From Rhaphigaster nebulosa (lineage: Eukaryota; Arthropoda; Insecta; Hemiptera; Pentatomidae), in assembly GCA_948150685.1 (NCBI GenBank), contig OX411306.1, positions 234,369,147 to 234,433,146 on the forward strand: a stretch of DNA of 64,000 nucleotides, in the 5' to 3' direction. The position numbers and the translations under genes are program-made. The notes under the pieces are model-generated. The model was given only the letters and a program-made list of their open reading frames with translations, was not told the DNA's origin and did no database searches. Positions 12,336-25,042 of the stretch are shown piece by piece. The stretch's first letter is position 1. The number at the start of each line of letters is the position of its first letter.

Positions 12336-12930
12336 TCCTTGAAGTAAAGGAAGTATTGTAATCGCGAAAATTTTCGGTTTTCAGATTTCAACGGAAATAT
12401 CCATTTTAACCACCCCTGAATCCATTTTGACTATTTTCGTCGTGACGTCTGCACGTACGTGCGTATCTCGCATAACTCAAAAACAGTTAGCCGTAGAAAG
12501 TTAAAATTTTGTATTTAGGATGGTTGTAAAATTTAGTTATGAATGTCACTTTTTGGTCACTACAGGATCACAGGAAGTGTTACTTTACTAGAAGGTCATT
12601 ACTGATTTTCATCAAAAATCATATTAAAATATAATGCAAAACTTCTCAAATTAGGCATATGAGATTTACATATTAATATAAATAACATAATAAATTTTGG
12701 TTAACATTGGCAGACCGGAAGTTGTACTTTATTTGTAGGTCATGTTAGACTTTCCTAAAAAATTATATTAAAATATAATGTAAAACATCTAAAATTTGGT
12801 AAATAGGACTTTTATATCAATATGAATGTATTTATTAGATTTTGGTTAAAATTGGTGAGCCGAAAAGGGTACTTTATTTTAAGGTCATAATAAACTTACA
12901 TCAAAAATTATATTATAATTAAATGCAGAG
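12336..12930 (+). repeat. Interspersed repeat R1 with 144-bp internal tandem period
   Basis: The head (aaggaagtattgtaatcgcg, then gaaaattttcg, tttcaacggaaata) matches 45139-45200, so this is a dispersed family. Further in, a unit starting ggaagtgttacttta at 12573 recurs at 12717 and again near 12861 (spacings 144 and 145, the last unit partial). Shared blocks include aaggtcat, atcatattaaaatataatg and ttttggttaa. No coding sequence. The family head in the 45-kb copy is a perfect hairpin that is lost here. Confidence 0.7.
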
Positions 12931-13168
12931 ATCATATGTTTCGGTAATGAGGCCCAGGTAACGTATGTTAGCCGATTGTAACGCACTGTGCCCGTCTGTG
13001 GAATTTGGTTGTCGACGGTATAAGCTCGTAGGCACGGGTCGCGTGGGAATTTTTTTTTTGTTTGGTATGATTTATATTTATTTTTATAGATATAATTTTA
13101 TTATATGATCAAGTAATTATCAGTTTAACATCATAAAATTAATTTTGAAATATATTTCCGTTGATGAT

Positions 13169-13359
13169 ATGGGCTGTTTCAAACTTCCTGATCTTGTTGT
13201 CAGCTTCGATAGATCCCAACAAAAGTCACAGCTGGCCCTGAGTATTTCATTATCTCCACATTTGACAAGAGGAAAAGGATCCGCCAAAATTGACCCTGTA
13301 TTTCCTGTTCAAGGAAAAGCCCTGGTAATTGAAGAGGATCCTAATAAATTCAGAGAAGA
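13169..13359 (+). CDS. Candidate first coding exon, unrecognised protein (MGC start)
   Basis: ATG at 13169 has a good initiation context (G at -3, G at +4). It opens a frame of 63 codons plus 2 bases that ends at a consensus donor, GTAAGT, at 13360; the frame hits TAA just inside the intron. The peptide starts MGCFKLPDLVVSFDRSQQ and ends EEDPNKFREE; it is mixed and hydrophilic, unlike the KIYN-rich translations of the surrounding DNA. GC content is visibly higher than the flanks. Gly2-Cys3 recalls N-terminally acylated proteins, but position 6 is Leu rather than Ser/Thr, so a myristoylation signal is weak. I do not recognise the protein and assign no function. No second exon could be linked to it. 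The alternative is an ancient transposon or retrogene piece, but the intact frame and donor favour a real exon. Confidence 0.5.
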
Positions 13360-15639
13360 GTAAGTATTTCGTTTTCAAAGCAATTCATTACACCCGAGCT
13401 AGTTTAATGGAGCTGAGTTATGTTTTTTTATTTTTGTGGAAAGTCAGTCATTTATTTATTTTATTTTCTCCCATTTTTCAGGTTATGGTTCTTTCTTTTA
13501 TTATTCCAATTAAATTTTTTGCCCCTTAGTTCTGAAAACGATGATAAAATTCTCCTATTTAATTTTTTAATACGAGAAAAGATTTAAAGATTAAAACAAA
13601 ACGTAAATTATTGTTAAGTGCAAACGAGATCATTCTGTGATTCATATTAATTATTAAACAAAATGGGAAGTAAATTTATTCATTATAAAATATTCAATCC
13701 GCCTAAATTTAGGACAAAAAGTAATACTGATGAAGTAATTCATTCATACCATATTTACTGAAAATATAAATAAAATAGATTTGTAAAAAATCTTTAAAAA
13801 ATAAATGAGAATTCGCTTCTCGACTGATTGACAAATACAAATAACAAAAAAAATCACTAAATTATTAACATTTTTATTGAAACAAAAATTTCAAATCTCA
13901 TTACCGCCACGCGTATCTGAGAAGATTTTTTTTTATTTCAACACACATTTCAATATAATCATTTAATTTTTTCCCTAAATTGAGTTCCACGCCAAAATTT
14001 GAGTGTATACACCATTCGAAATTGAGGTATTTTGAGTTTTATTTGATTTTTTTTTTATTGTAAAATAATCCAAACTTTATCCCTGGTATTTGTTATCATT
14101 ACCGCTACACTATTTATTTATTTTTCGAGGGATTTTATCCTTAAATGACAAGTCCCAGCCCTACAAACTAGATTTACCCTACAAATTAACTAACCTAACT
14201 AACCCTTCAGTTCAGCTACGACAGTCACATGGAATTGATGTGTTCGATGAATATTTCTTTTCTTATCATCGCCACTCGTTAATATTACTCCTGAAGTGTA
14301 GCTTTGAAGTTTTTAAAATTAATTACATTTTTTTTTTTTCAATAAATGTTCTAACAGAACAACATTTTTGTTTTTGTTAGCTCTATTAATTTGTCTGTGT
14401 TTTATACCTAAAATCAGTAATAACTTTTAAACTATTGATTATATCGTCATTAGAGTGGGCTAGTTCGATTCAGAAACAAAACAACTATAAGAATGATACC
14501 TCACTCGATTTAATTTAAGAAAATCCTCCTACAAAGACGAAGATACGACCTACGTTTCATGATCGTACAAATTTTGTTGTTTGAAACTCTGGGACTTTTT
14601 ACCAGTTATTTCGGGAAGGATAATGAACAATTTATGACCAGTTACAGCTTTTCATTTTGGATGTTCTGGTTAAAAGCTAATTTAAATGTACTACTTGGTG
14701 CGAGACTATCACCTGTCAACGATCGATCAACACAGAACGCATGTTTACCAACGATTTCATGTTAAATTTCATGCGCATACCAACAGACCACTAATCTAAG
14801 ATTTGCCTACAGCTGCCATGTCCATGAATATGATGTCACTAAAAATGCGCTGGATGAGTGATCTCCTCTCTTACCTGACCAAGGTAACTGAATCAAAGCA
14901 GAAAGTGATGCTGTTGGTTGCTCCATCCCCATGACACGTCATTATTTCCGACAAATATCAGACCATTTGCTGATTGTTAACAAAGTGTTCACAGGTCCAA
15001 ACGAATATTTGAAGACGAACAAAAATAAAACAATTTTATTTACACAAGTATAACAAATGTCCAAAATTTGTAAGGGCTGTATGTTACACTTACATATTAT
15101 TCTTTGTAAAATTGTTGGTCCCATTAATTTTTAATCCTGATCTATTTATATATAAATTAAATTTTACTATATAATTTAAACTATTATTGTTCTGGAAAAT
15201 AATAATCTATGCAACAGGTAACAAATATTTTTGTATTAATTTTTGTAAATGTGATTGTGAATCTGTACTAGTGGTCTAACTCGTGATCAATGAGGAGGTA
15301 TTGTAATTATAGGGCATCAAGTACTAAGAGGGTATTGTCTTAACTGTTGGCTAACAGGTAATTCAATAGGGTCCAATTCTAGTAGTGATTAACTGGGGTG
15401 AGGTACCCAGGTAGAGCAGGTATCAGATCTTAGAATAGGCTCTGTGAAAGTAGGTCATATCCCCTCTCCATGTCTGAAATTGTAGTTTACACAGTGTATA
15501 CTCTATGGTCTCATAATGTGTAGTAGATCAGTCTTTGCCATAAACTGAGGACCCTAATTTCTCTCCTTTCGTGTCATTGGAAACAAAAATAACACCAGAA
15601 AATAAAACTTGTTTTGATCTAAGCTTATCGTTATTGTTT
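13360..15639. other. Presumed intron or intergenic DNA
   Basis: If 13169-13359 is an exon, its intron begins here. The stretch is AT-rich with poly-T runs. Short open frames (for example 14090-14380 and 14559-14765) have no recognisable motif or splice support. About 14770-14940 is slightly GC-richer but its frames are interrupted. I see no RNA gene. Confidence 0.4.
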
Positions 15640-16790
15640 ACAGAACGATATATATAGGTTAGAAGATTTGGTGTCTTGGTCTTCTATACTAGTAGTTCTT
15701 TGAATAGTAGATTTTGCCAAAAAAATCTAAAATCTGCTCTTTATTGAAGCTTATAAAGTTATAAGGCCAATGTTGTCATTAATTAGAAGCCAACATCGTT
15801 TCCAAGGATACAGTAGATCATAATTTATCTCTCGAGTTGTTTTCTTTTTTGCCTCCCTATTTAATATATAATGTTTTAACGTTCTGTATTTTCAATATCT
15901 TAGAAAGCTATATTTATAACCATTTGAACAAATTACTCATTTTTTTCATTTAAAAAATGATTTGATCTCCTCAAAACTATAAAAATAACATGGCTACATA
16001 CATGAATTTTGACGAAATTTAAACTCGATCATTTGTACACTAGTCCCTAACTTTGCTCCGACTTTGGGCCAAAACGTAGGAGCTACGTCCGTCACGTGGA
16101 TTTGACTTCTGACAGATACGAGTCCGAATTCGTATCATGATGTCTAAAACGTAAAACGCGAATAAAAATTTTCGATTCTGATGACATGAAATGTTTTCAC
16201 TTCCTGAATGAATAAAAACTTTCTTATCTTCGCCAATGAGGAAGCAAAAATAAAAATCTATATACATACATCGTTTTTGGTAAATCCTCTTATAACATCG
16301 ACGATATCAGTAATATAATTGAAAATCTAAAATTCAAAAAATTTCCAGTATTTGAGTTAGAGTTATTAAAGAATATTCACTAATAATCACAGAACCCATT
16401 AAGAAATTGATCATTTTTTTTCATTCAAAGAATAATTTAATCTACTTCCAATTATGTTATCTATTTCATTTTGTTTTCTCTAGAACATCCGTTTCAATGA
16501 TTAATAAAATTCTTCTATTCGTTTGAAATGTCTCATTTGTATACATGTCTCATTTGAAGTCTTACTACACATTTGTCGTGGACTGCGAAACTAACAAATT
16601 TTTGATGATGCGGGTCCATTAAAACATCATCTTGGATCGGAATTAAAAAATAAAAATCCCTACAAATACGTCGTTTCTGAATATAAGGCCAAATTTTAAG
16701 AAAACTGAACGACGCGTCTGGTCGTGATCGGGGAAACAACGAACAACAAACGAAATCCCAAACGGTCAATTTGAAACTCGCTTACGCTTG
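15640..16790. repeat. Degenerate dispersed repeat R2, copy 1
   Basis: Several blocks recur in the same order at 25560-26800. These are ctagtagttc followed by aaaatctgctctttatt; gaagcc-acat-gttt-ca-ggatac; and taacatcga-g--atcagtaatataatt followed by aataatcaca. Further down, ggtcgtgac/atc-g-gaaaca occurs in both. Overall identity is moderate, and large gaps show two old copies of one element. Minus-strand open frames at 16040-16267 and 16533-16769 lie in it, but I recognise no transposase or reverse transcriptase motif. Confidence 0.55.
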
Positions 16791-16846
16791 GTCATAACGA
16801 CGCAACATTTTCTATATTAATCACTAACATTAAATACATACTTGTA

Positions 16847-16849
<3 letters not shown>

Positions 16850-16915
<66 letters not shown>
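16850..16915. repeat. (TA)n microsatellite
   Basis: About 33 TA units. Confidence 0.97.
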
Positions 16916-16918
<3 letters not shown>

Positions 16919-18660
16919 CATAGGTGACCACAATTGGGCTTACTTAAGATATTGCATTAAATTTTCAGTCACTGGAGGCAAAAATTATTTATAATTAGAA
17001 ACAAAATTTTGACCTTACTGAAAACTTTTTGTTTGCGACGGGTGCAAAATATGTTTGTTGTGATCTATTAAAAAATGTGTTTTAAGCAATGACTTATTGT
17101 TAATGAAATTATAATACAAAATACTTTTTTTTGTTTTTTATATAAGATGATTTTTTTTTTTTTTAATATTACTTTCAGTCTCAGCAAGGAGAATGTTAAT
17201 ATTGATAAAAGAGTTTATTCCCACCATATTTACAGAAAAAAAAATGAAATTATAGCAAACTAAACTTACTAAAAAAATATTATAAATAAACTTATATAAA
17301 ATAAAATAAGCATAATATATGATGAAAATAAATTACATTAAATAATATATTATAGTTTTTTACACTTGTTTGATGTAATACTTTTCCTTCAATTATTTAA
17401 TGTTATTATTATTTTTTATTTAAAATTACTACTTATCCTTTTTATTAGGAAAACGGTATATAGGCATTTGACTGATATCACATAGGAGCAAACCCACGTG
17501 CATCGATCTATCTTGAAACTATGCCCGCATATTACAAGTAGCCGTATTTTTGTGACAATTTCCTTTTAAAATATTATTCGCAATAACGATTATGAATAGT
17601 TTTCATAATTAAAATTATTTGATAACTTTTAATCGAATGCTGCTAGCGGTGCTTTTCATTCGATATTACAAGATTTCTATAATACAGGAAACTGAAATTA
17701 AAAACCAAAAAGGAGGCTCTTTTTTTTTTTCTTGTGGCTAATTAATCAAACTTCAACCGATGGCATATTTCATTTTTTTTTTTATGCTTTGATTTTAACT
17801 CAGTCCTGACCAAACGGGTAAATTAAATTGTATTCGTTGTTTACAATCAGTTCATAATTTCCGGTGTTTTGTTTTTTTAAGCTAATCAGAAATCCATTTT
17901 AATTTTCAATGAAAAAAAGTTTTGTTATATTATTGTGCAGAATTCTGTAGGCCATTGGTTCTATCTAAATATTTATTTGTATGTAATATTAATGCATTCC
18001 ATTAAATGTTTATTCATCTTTACTTTTTAATGAAATATTTTAAAATTCATTTCTATATGATTATACTCGTAATATGTAAATATAACGATGATATTCAGAG
18101 CATGTATGTTCGCTCTTTTTTATTATTTTTTTTTAAATAGCGATAACTAAAACTAAACAAATAAAATTAAAATAAAATCAATTTTATGGATGAAATGACA
18201 GAATCGTCGAAAAATATGTGATAAACGTTTTTTTAAAAAAACAATATTAGAAGAAGAAAATTATTTCATGGAGTACTACCAAAAAAATAAATTTTAATAG
18301 AATTCTTCAATAAATACGGAAAAAAAAATCATAAATTAAATTGTATTCTTATATAGGCATATAATGTAGTTATCAAATATGTACTGTAAATCTATTTATT
18401 TATAAACTGTTACGATAAAGTAATATTTCGAATGTATTTTAATTCTTTTACTAAGCTAAATTGCAATATTTAATTAATACAGAGTGACCTTTTGCGTTTA
18501 TCTGTTTATTTAATTCTGTGTTAAAATTTTAATTGCTCATAATAATTTTATTTCCACTATATAGTCAAAAGATTTGGAAAATTGCCTCATTGTTCATTCT
18601 TTCCTTGCTATAGAGGTTGTTTATCAAAATCGCAACTGTTTATATAGCATGAATTTGATT
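16916..18660. other. No gene seen
   Basis: Strongly AT-rich with many A- and T-runs. No open frame, repeat pair or RNA structure that I can support. Confidence 0.5.
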
Positions 18661-18661
18661 A

Positions 18662-18663
<2 letters not shown>

Positions 18664-18701
<38 letters not shown>

Positions 18702-18702
18702 T
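18664..18702. repeat. (TTA)n microsatellite
   Basis: About 12 perfect trinucleotide units of att/tta. Confidence 0.9.
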
Positions 18703-21050
18703 TATTATTTTCCTATCTCTGTTTCCCATATATTTTTTTAATATTTTTCAAATAGTCGGACAAATCGATGATTAAAAATTATCACAAATTAATTATAATT
18801 ATTAGCAGTAAGTAAAATAATTTATGAATTAATGAAAAACATAAAATCTTTAGCAAACGATTTGTTAGGAAACATCTCTATAGATGATTTATTAGGATAT
18901 TCCCAATTTATGGCACTATATTCTATTGTGTCTAAAAATAGGTTTATGTAAATAAAAAAAATATAGTAGTCACATCCAAAATTTTCTTCTGAAGCATTGC
19001 ACCGAAACTCAAGAGGATGGAGATCTCGTTTTAGTCATGGCCAGTTGTGTTTTTTTTTTCGGTTTCATTGGTATCAATTCCCAGATCATCATTAATTGAT
19101 GGTAAAGCTTATCCCCCAATCGATGGTAACTGAAAAACGTTCCTGTTATCCTTTGGAGCCTCGGCTGATGAACAGAACATAGGAATAATTCACAAGTTCG
19201 TCGACTCTCTGAGTATTTTCTCTGGATATTAAATTCTAGAAGAGCAAAGCATTCGAAAACAGAATTATTGGAGAATACAGCTCATAATAGTAATTGATTA
19301 GATGAAAAGTTTACATTAATTGGCCCAATTTTAACAGAATAACATTATGTCTAATTAATTCAACTGTAAATAGTAAGTGATATAGATGAATGAGTTTCTT
19401 TGTACCATATTTAATAATAATAAAAAAGTATTTATTTATTCCGGGACAAATCTCTTTAGAATGACATTAATGGAAATGAAAGGTGGGATTGTTGTGCCTT
19501 AGAGTAAAATAAAAAGAAGAAAAGATTTTACATATGAAAATGACAAATAATAATAAATCAGGTTTTTACGTTTAATACCAATAAATTAAAAAAATAAAAT
19601 AAAACAAAAGTAATAGTATATTTTGATGTAAAATGAAACATCCATTCACTATACTTATAAATTTGTTTAATGAAATAACGAAAATGTAAAATCCTAAGAT
19701 TGACTATGTTAATGTATAATTTACATTGATACCTCGATAGATGAACAAACTTTTATCGTCTAAATGCGTTTAGCTATTTCCCAATAATATTTTGTTTTAA
19801 ATGTGTAAGAAACAAACGAAAAAAAAAAAAACCGTTTCCATCTATCGATCTATTTAAAAATTTGGATTTGAAAAAAAAAGATCTTTATATAATAGCAGAC
19901 TTAATATTGAATAAAAATTACTAAAGTTATAAAGAAAATTAACGAACTAGTTACAAATAATATCGAAATTGAGGGGGTCAAAACCGGGAGGATTCAAATA
20001 ACAAAATGTAAATTATGAGTTTTTTTACTTAAAGAATTTTTCTTTAAAAATATCCAGCACTAATTTTTGTTGTCTGAGAATGCTTATTATTGTCTTTCCT
20101 ATATTTTATGATTATGGGATGAAATGAAATCGAAAAAAATTCCAAGAGTTATTTTTAATTACAGGGCCATATTTTGGCACAGGGCTGTTGTAATAATTTT
20201 TAAATATACTATGCTTTTGGTAATGTTGAAACTTATTATATTCTTAGATTGCTTTGCTGTATAGCACATTTATATATCTATTGATAATTTCAGCACTTGG
20301 AATTTTTTGGAAAGGTTTGGTACAGGAAAATTATTTTTATTTTCTTTATTAAAGCACAGTTACTAAGAAGGAAACAGATACGAATCACCCGTCTGTTAAT
20401 TATTTTTTGCAAACAAGTCGGTAGAGTATATTAGCAGCTTTATGGTTTTCATTGGGATGCATCTGCGCATCCATGGATATTTCAGTTGTTGACAAGATAA
20501 GGACGCACAGAATAAACCGAATATTATACTATTAAGATAGTAGTACCGTATTGTACAAATACACTGGGATATAACAATATTAAAATAAACATGATATTAG
20601 TAGGGAAGAGGGAGAAACCGTAGGATACACCTACTTGATATTCCCCTGCTTTGTTCAATCCAACGTGATCTCTCGTCCCTCCCACACCCATTAGGAATGT
20701 GCTACATGGCTCTGTTCTGTCTGATCTGTGCCAAATAAATATAATTGATTTTGTAACATTTTATCGATTGAAATAGATTTTCGATAGATAGATAGAAAAT
20801 TTTATTTACATATGTACACTTTAACAATATTTTGAAGTATTTTAACATGATTTCGGATAACTTATCCTTAAAATCAACAAATTTGATTTTTGAGAATAAA
20901 TCGTATCTCATAAGTGAATTTATATATTGGAACAACATTAGGAAAAATTAATCAAAAACCTACACACACAAAACAATATTAATAATAATTATGAATGAAT
21001 AAAAAAAATAAATTAATAAAATAGAAAACTGATGGCAATAAATAATATAT
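18703..21050. other. No gene seen
   Basis: AT-rich DNA. The open frame at 20702-20938 (minus) is low-complexity Ile/Lys/Tyr-rich translation without motifs. A GC-richer patch around 20590-20710 has no coding signal. Confidence 0.45.
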
Positions 21051-21051
21051 A

Positions 21052-21052
<1 letters not shown>

Positions 21053-21104
<52 letters not shown>
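21053..21104. repeat. (TA)n microsatellite
   Basis: About 26 TA units. Confidence 0.96.
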
Positions 21105-21107
<3 letters not shown>

Positions 21108-21241
21108 AATCTAAACATTTAAAGCTATAATTAAGTTAATGAAAACATAATATAAATACGTGAATGAAAAGTTAATTTTAGTTTAATAATAAATGTTTTG
21201 TCCTTTTATGAATGTATCGTTTGAGTGTACATTTGTTATAA

Positions 21242-21812
21242 TTACCGATCTCTTTTATCAGTGGGTTTACACTGGCATTTTTTTTTACCAAAATATGTAG
21301 AACTTTGTGACAAAACAAATTCTTTAATTAAGGGTAGTTGCAAGTCTTGTAGCATTGTGGATATTTTTGTGTAACGAGGGTAGTTGTTGATTATTCTCAT
21401 GCATAAGTTTTGGACTCTTTCGAGTTTTTTGTAATTGGTTATGCAAGTTGAACTCCACACGAGTGATGCCTAAGTGATTTGGGAACGAATGACTGATTTA
21501 TATAATAAAAGTTTGTTTTTTGAGCTCAGTTTGGATTTTTTATTGAAATAAGGGAACATTGAATAGATCAATTTTTTTGCTGAATCAGTTTTGCTGTTAA
21601 TGTGTTGGGTGAAAGTAAGAGATCTGTCTAGATTTAATCCAAGATATTTTACAGATTTAGACCACGGTATGTGGGCAGAGTTCATGTAAATTTGGTGGTC
21701 TATTTGTGGCCGATGTTTTGTAAAAATTATAGCCTCAGATTTAGTGGGGTTGATTTTTAATTTCCAGTTTAGGCAATATTTGTTGATTATATTGAAGTTT
21801 TGTTATAGACGG
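21242..21812 (-). pseudogene. Jockey-type LINE reverse transcriptase C-terminal part, broken
   Basis: The minus strand reads, in order: LNWKLKINPTKSEAIIFTKH; a linker; SVKYLGLNLDRSLTFTQHI; KLSSKNKLLLYKSVIRSQIT; a stop codon; WSSTCITNYKKLERVQNLCM; and a short tail. These are the thumb and connection motifs after the YADD box in jockey-like elements (K-N--KS-ai-F, vkYLGv-ld--ltf--Hi, K--ly-s-irp---Y--p-W). The stop (TAG near 21470) replaces the usual Tyr of the ITYAS-like motif. The YADD box itself is not present. Sequence differs enough from the 35-kb LINE to be a separate family. Confidence 0.85.
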
Positions 21813-22093
21813 TTTACTATGATTGAAATAGACATTTTAAATTATATATTAATAAACGAATAAATTTTTGTAACCAATTGTGATAACTTCATCATCCGGG
21901 TGGGTCTATTTCTAAAAAAAAAAATACAATGCTAAGAATAAAAACAGTTTTTTTTTGTTTTTTTTTTTTTTTTTTTGTATTTCCTACATTAATCAATATT
22001 TCCACCCTTAAATTGCTTATTCTATAAATAATTATGGTGATTTACTGAATTAAGTCTGATAGTTTGTCAAACACAATCAGCAAATCGTCAGAC

Positions 22094-22540
22094 AATTATA
22101 GGAAATAATTAGGTGTCAGGCACGGGGAAGAATTTTACCCAACAGCACCTCTTCCCGGAATTTTTTAAGAAACGTTGGTCAGGTTAGGATGGAGATCTCT
22201 CATCCAACACCTTTTTAGTCTCCTCATCGTAGCCATATTGTCTGCTTTAGTTATATCTATTATCAGTCTGTTAGCATGTCCATGCAAGCTATTATGAAAT
22301 CGTGGGTAAAGAGTCCTTAAGTGTTAGTCGACTTTTGGTAAGAGGCAAGTTAGTATGGAGGGTTTCATTAGTCGCATACTTAGACACTCTTGTTCAGAAT
22401 TGTAATATTCTTTATAGGGAAGTGTGGAACTTTCGTAAGTCGATATTTTAGGCCATATATCTGTGAGGAGTATGTCTATATGGATATAAGTAAGTATGTC
22501 TATGTATTCAGTTTTGAAGATTTGATATATTTTCAATCTA
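22094..22540 (-). mobile_element. LINE-J fragment (C-terminus and 3' part), degenerate
   Basis: Co-linear with 35095-35470. On the minus strand one can read RFHNSLHGHANRLIIDI and MRRLKRCWMRDL, matching RFHDNLHGHPNTLIQDM and RRLKRSWMRDL of the 35-kb element. On the plus strand the block ggcacctcttcc-g is shared, and the Ile-Trp-Pro motif of the LLKPIWTYASQIYG region is recognisable near 22450. Stops and frameshifts break the frame, so this is an older copy of the same family. Confidence 0.8.
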
Positions 22541-22639
22541 ACTGAGGATTGAAATCTATGAAATGATATACCTATTTTTTCATGTTTTCATGATACTAGA
22601 TTTGTAGTAGACAGAAACCGGTTTTAATATTTAATTTTT

Positions 22640-23650
22640 AAATTTTGGTTTATTATTTTCAATAATAGTCCTTTGTAATCGACCAAGAAAAAAAAACATT
22701 AATCCTTCCCCATCAAAATTTAATGTTTACACTTAAAGATACATAGAATTCAAATAGCGAATTAAAAAAAAAATCCGTCCGTCCGCCATTCCCCTTACGC
22801 CGCACCCCGCCATCCGCGGCTTTTCTTCGAGATTACTGGACCGATTTTCTTGAGATTCGGCATCAAAGTTACAGATCGACCCAGAATGATCCTCGGAGCT
22901 CGACATTACAATCCTTCAATTTGTTTCAAAATGGCGGCCGATTAGAGATTTTATAAGTCCATAACTCGGCCATTTATAAAGATAGAGGTCAAATCTAAGG
23001 TTTTTTGTAATCGGCATACAAGGATATTTAAAAATTCTATATAAATGCGTTTGTATTATTATTTTCAATGATAGACCTTTGTAAGCGACCAAGATTTTTT
23101 TTTTAACTACCTCCCTTAAAATTTGAGATGTCCAAAAATCGAATACAAAAAAATCCGTCCTTCCGCCGTCTCTCATCTGGCGTTCGCTGCTTTTCTCCGA
23201 GATTACAGAACCGATTTTCTTGAGCTTAAGCACCAAAGGTTGATCCTCGGAACTCGACATCACCATCCGTCGGTTTGTTCCAAAATTGGCGATTTTATAA
23301 GCCCATAACTCGGTCATTTATAAAGGTAGAGGGTAAATGTTAGGTTTTTTGTAATCAGTATACGAAGGCGTTTAAAAAACAAATAAAAAAACAATCTATA
23401 TAAATGCTTTTGATTTATTATTTACAATAATAGACCTTTGTAATCGACCAAGAAAAAAAGATGTTAACCTCCTAAAAATTTGAGTTTTAACGTTTCTTGA
23501 TATATAGAATCCAAATATATAATAAAAGAAAGTCCGTCCGGCGTAGTTTCTCCCAGACTACTGAACCAATTTTCATGAGATTTGCAGCAAAGGTACAGGT
23601 CTCCCCAGGTTGAACCTCGGAATCCGACTTTACCACCCGTCTTTTTGTTA
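22640..23650 (+). repeat. Tandem array of 360-406-bp units
   Basis: The marker cctttgta-(a/g)cgaccaag recurs at 22670, 23076 and 23435 (spacings 406 and 359). After each marker the same order of blocks follows: a poly-A or poly-T tract; tccgtcc; gagattac-g-accgattttcttgag; gatcctcgga--tcgac; tttgtt-caaaa-tggc; and cccataactcggtcatttataaa. About two and a half units are present, and the last is cut off near 23650. Copies are perhaps 75-85% alike by eye, so it is an old satellite-like expansion. A 133-codon minus-strand open frame across it has no motif. Confidence 0.85.
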
Positions 23651-24960
23651 CAGGTCTACGTGGCCATAGACCTCCTGATATATCATTTGTAGGCTTCCTC
23701 GCATTTCCCTACTTCATCCTTCGTTGGATTATTTCTCCACTTCCTTCAGCATCTTGATCTTTCCTTTTTCTTTTCTCACTGAAGTACACCTCCAACATTT
23801 TCCTCTGTACCATTTCACCCTCTGATTTCATGCCATAGCCATCTCAGGCTATTTTCTTTGACATAGTTTCTTTTTAACACTCTCAGGTTGGCGCTCTCAC
23901 GGCGATCATCTCGGGTCAAGCTTCAAATTTCTGCTCCTTAATCTAAAATTAAATTTCTTTGCTGAACTTGGTTGATATCTTTTATTGGGTATCCTTCACA
24001 TGTTCCTTTCTCGAAACATTCCAAATGCTCATTTGTAAGGTAATCTAATTATCTGAATTGTAATCCAAAGCGATATGTAAATACCTGTGAATGGACAGAC
24101 CAGATATTTTCGTAATAACAATATTAAATAATATACCATTGTATAATAACAGGTAGCGTATTTTTGTACTTTTTGTTTATTGGCTTTGACACCCTTACGC
24201 CTGCAAGATAGAACGGATGGATTTTCCTACAGAATGCCGATCTATACTAGCAATAGTGGAAAGGTCAGCATTTATTTCGAGGGTCTACCACGAATTAAAA
24301 ACAACCTTCCAAGGTCAAATTCGAGCCGGAGTCTTTTCTTGATAGTTTTGCGATGCTATCCAAAAACGTACGAAGCATAATTTAAAATAAATAACCCCGT
24401 TTCTATCTTATTTTGTATAGAAATTTATAGCTACATTATGGCGTTTAAAGTTAAAAAAGGTATATTTGCCCTTATATTCATTTCGTTTTGTTTTCTTTGC
24501 TTTTATTTATTTTAGAAAAGAAAATTGTTTTCTAATTGAGCGCTTTTGTTTTTATACTGAATTGCATAATTACCTATGCAAGGATTAAAATATAATATAC
24601 TTTTGAGCTCGAAAACTGCTACAAATAGAGTTCAATTTGCATTTAATTTCTTCCTAAATTCTTATACGAATAGCTATATTACCGTAAATAATTGTTTCTA
24701 TTCAATATGTTTATAATTGTTTTAATATTGCTCATCAGCTGTCTAAATAGCACCCCTCTAATTGGTTGTATGCTAAATCCATTTTCTTCAGTTTGATTTG
24801 ACTTTTGACGTGAAATGTGTTATTTCAAATTGGTTGCTATTTATTAACGTGATTTTGTGATTTTAAGTCTTCATGATGTATGGATTGGAATCGTTGAATG
24901 GTTTGTTATTAACTTCTATTTGAGAGACTTAAAGGTTTAGTTTGGTATCTTTCTGTATTA
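23651..24960. other. Mixed GC patch, no firm gene
   Basis: About 23690-23880 is GC-richer and pyrimidine-rich on the plus strand. Its minus-strand translation is Lys/Glu-rich and could be a decayed LINE linker, but I cannot confirm it. The 66-codon open frame at 24180-24380 has no motif. The rest is AT-rich. Confidence 0.35.
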
Positions 24961-25042
24961 CCTCATATTGATTTGTGATCTACATATTTTATTAGATTTT
25001 TTTTGTCAAAAGAAAAAAAAACATTGGGATTCTAAAATATTT

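Noticed and set aside
22916..23317. 133-codon minus-strand ORF
   Set aside because: It spans the boundary of tandem repeat units and the frame is not preserved between units.
22640..23650. Possible CRISPR-like or prophage repeat array
   Set aside because: Units are hundreds of bases long, imperfect and without regular spacers; the host is clearly eukaryotic.
24180..24380. 66-codon ORF with varied composition
   Set aside because: No start context, splice site or family motif; about the length expected by chance.
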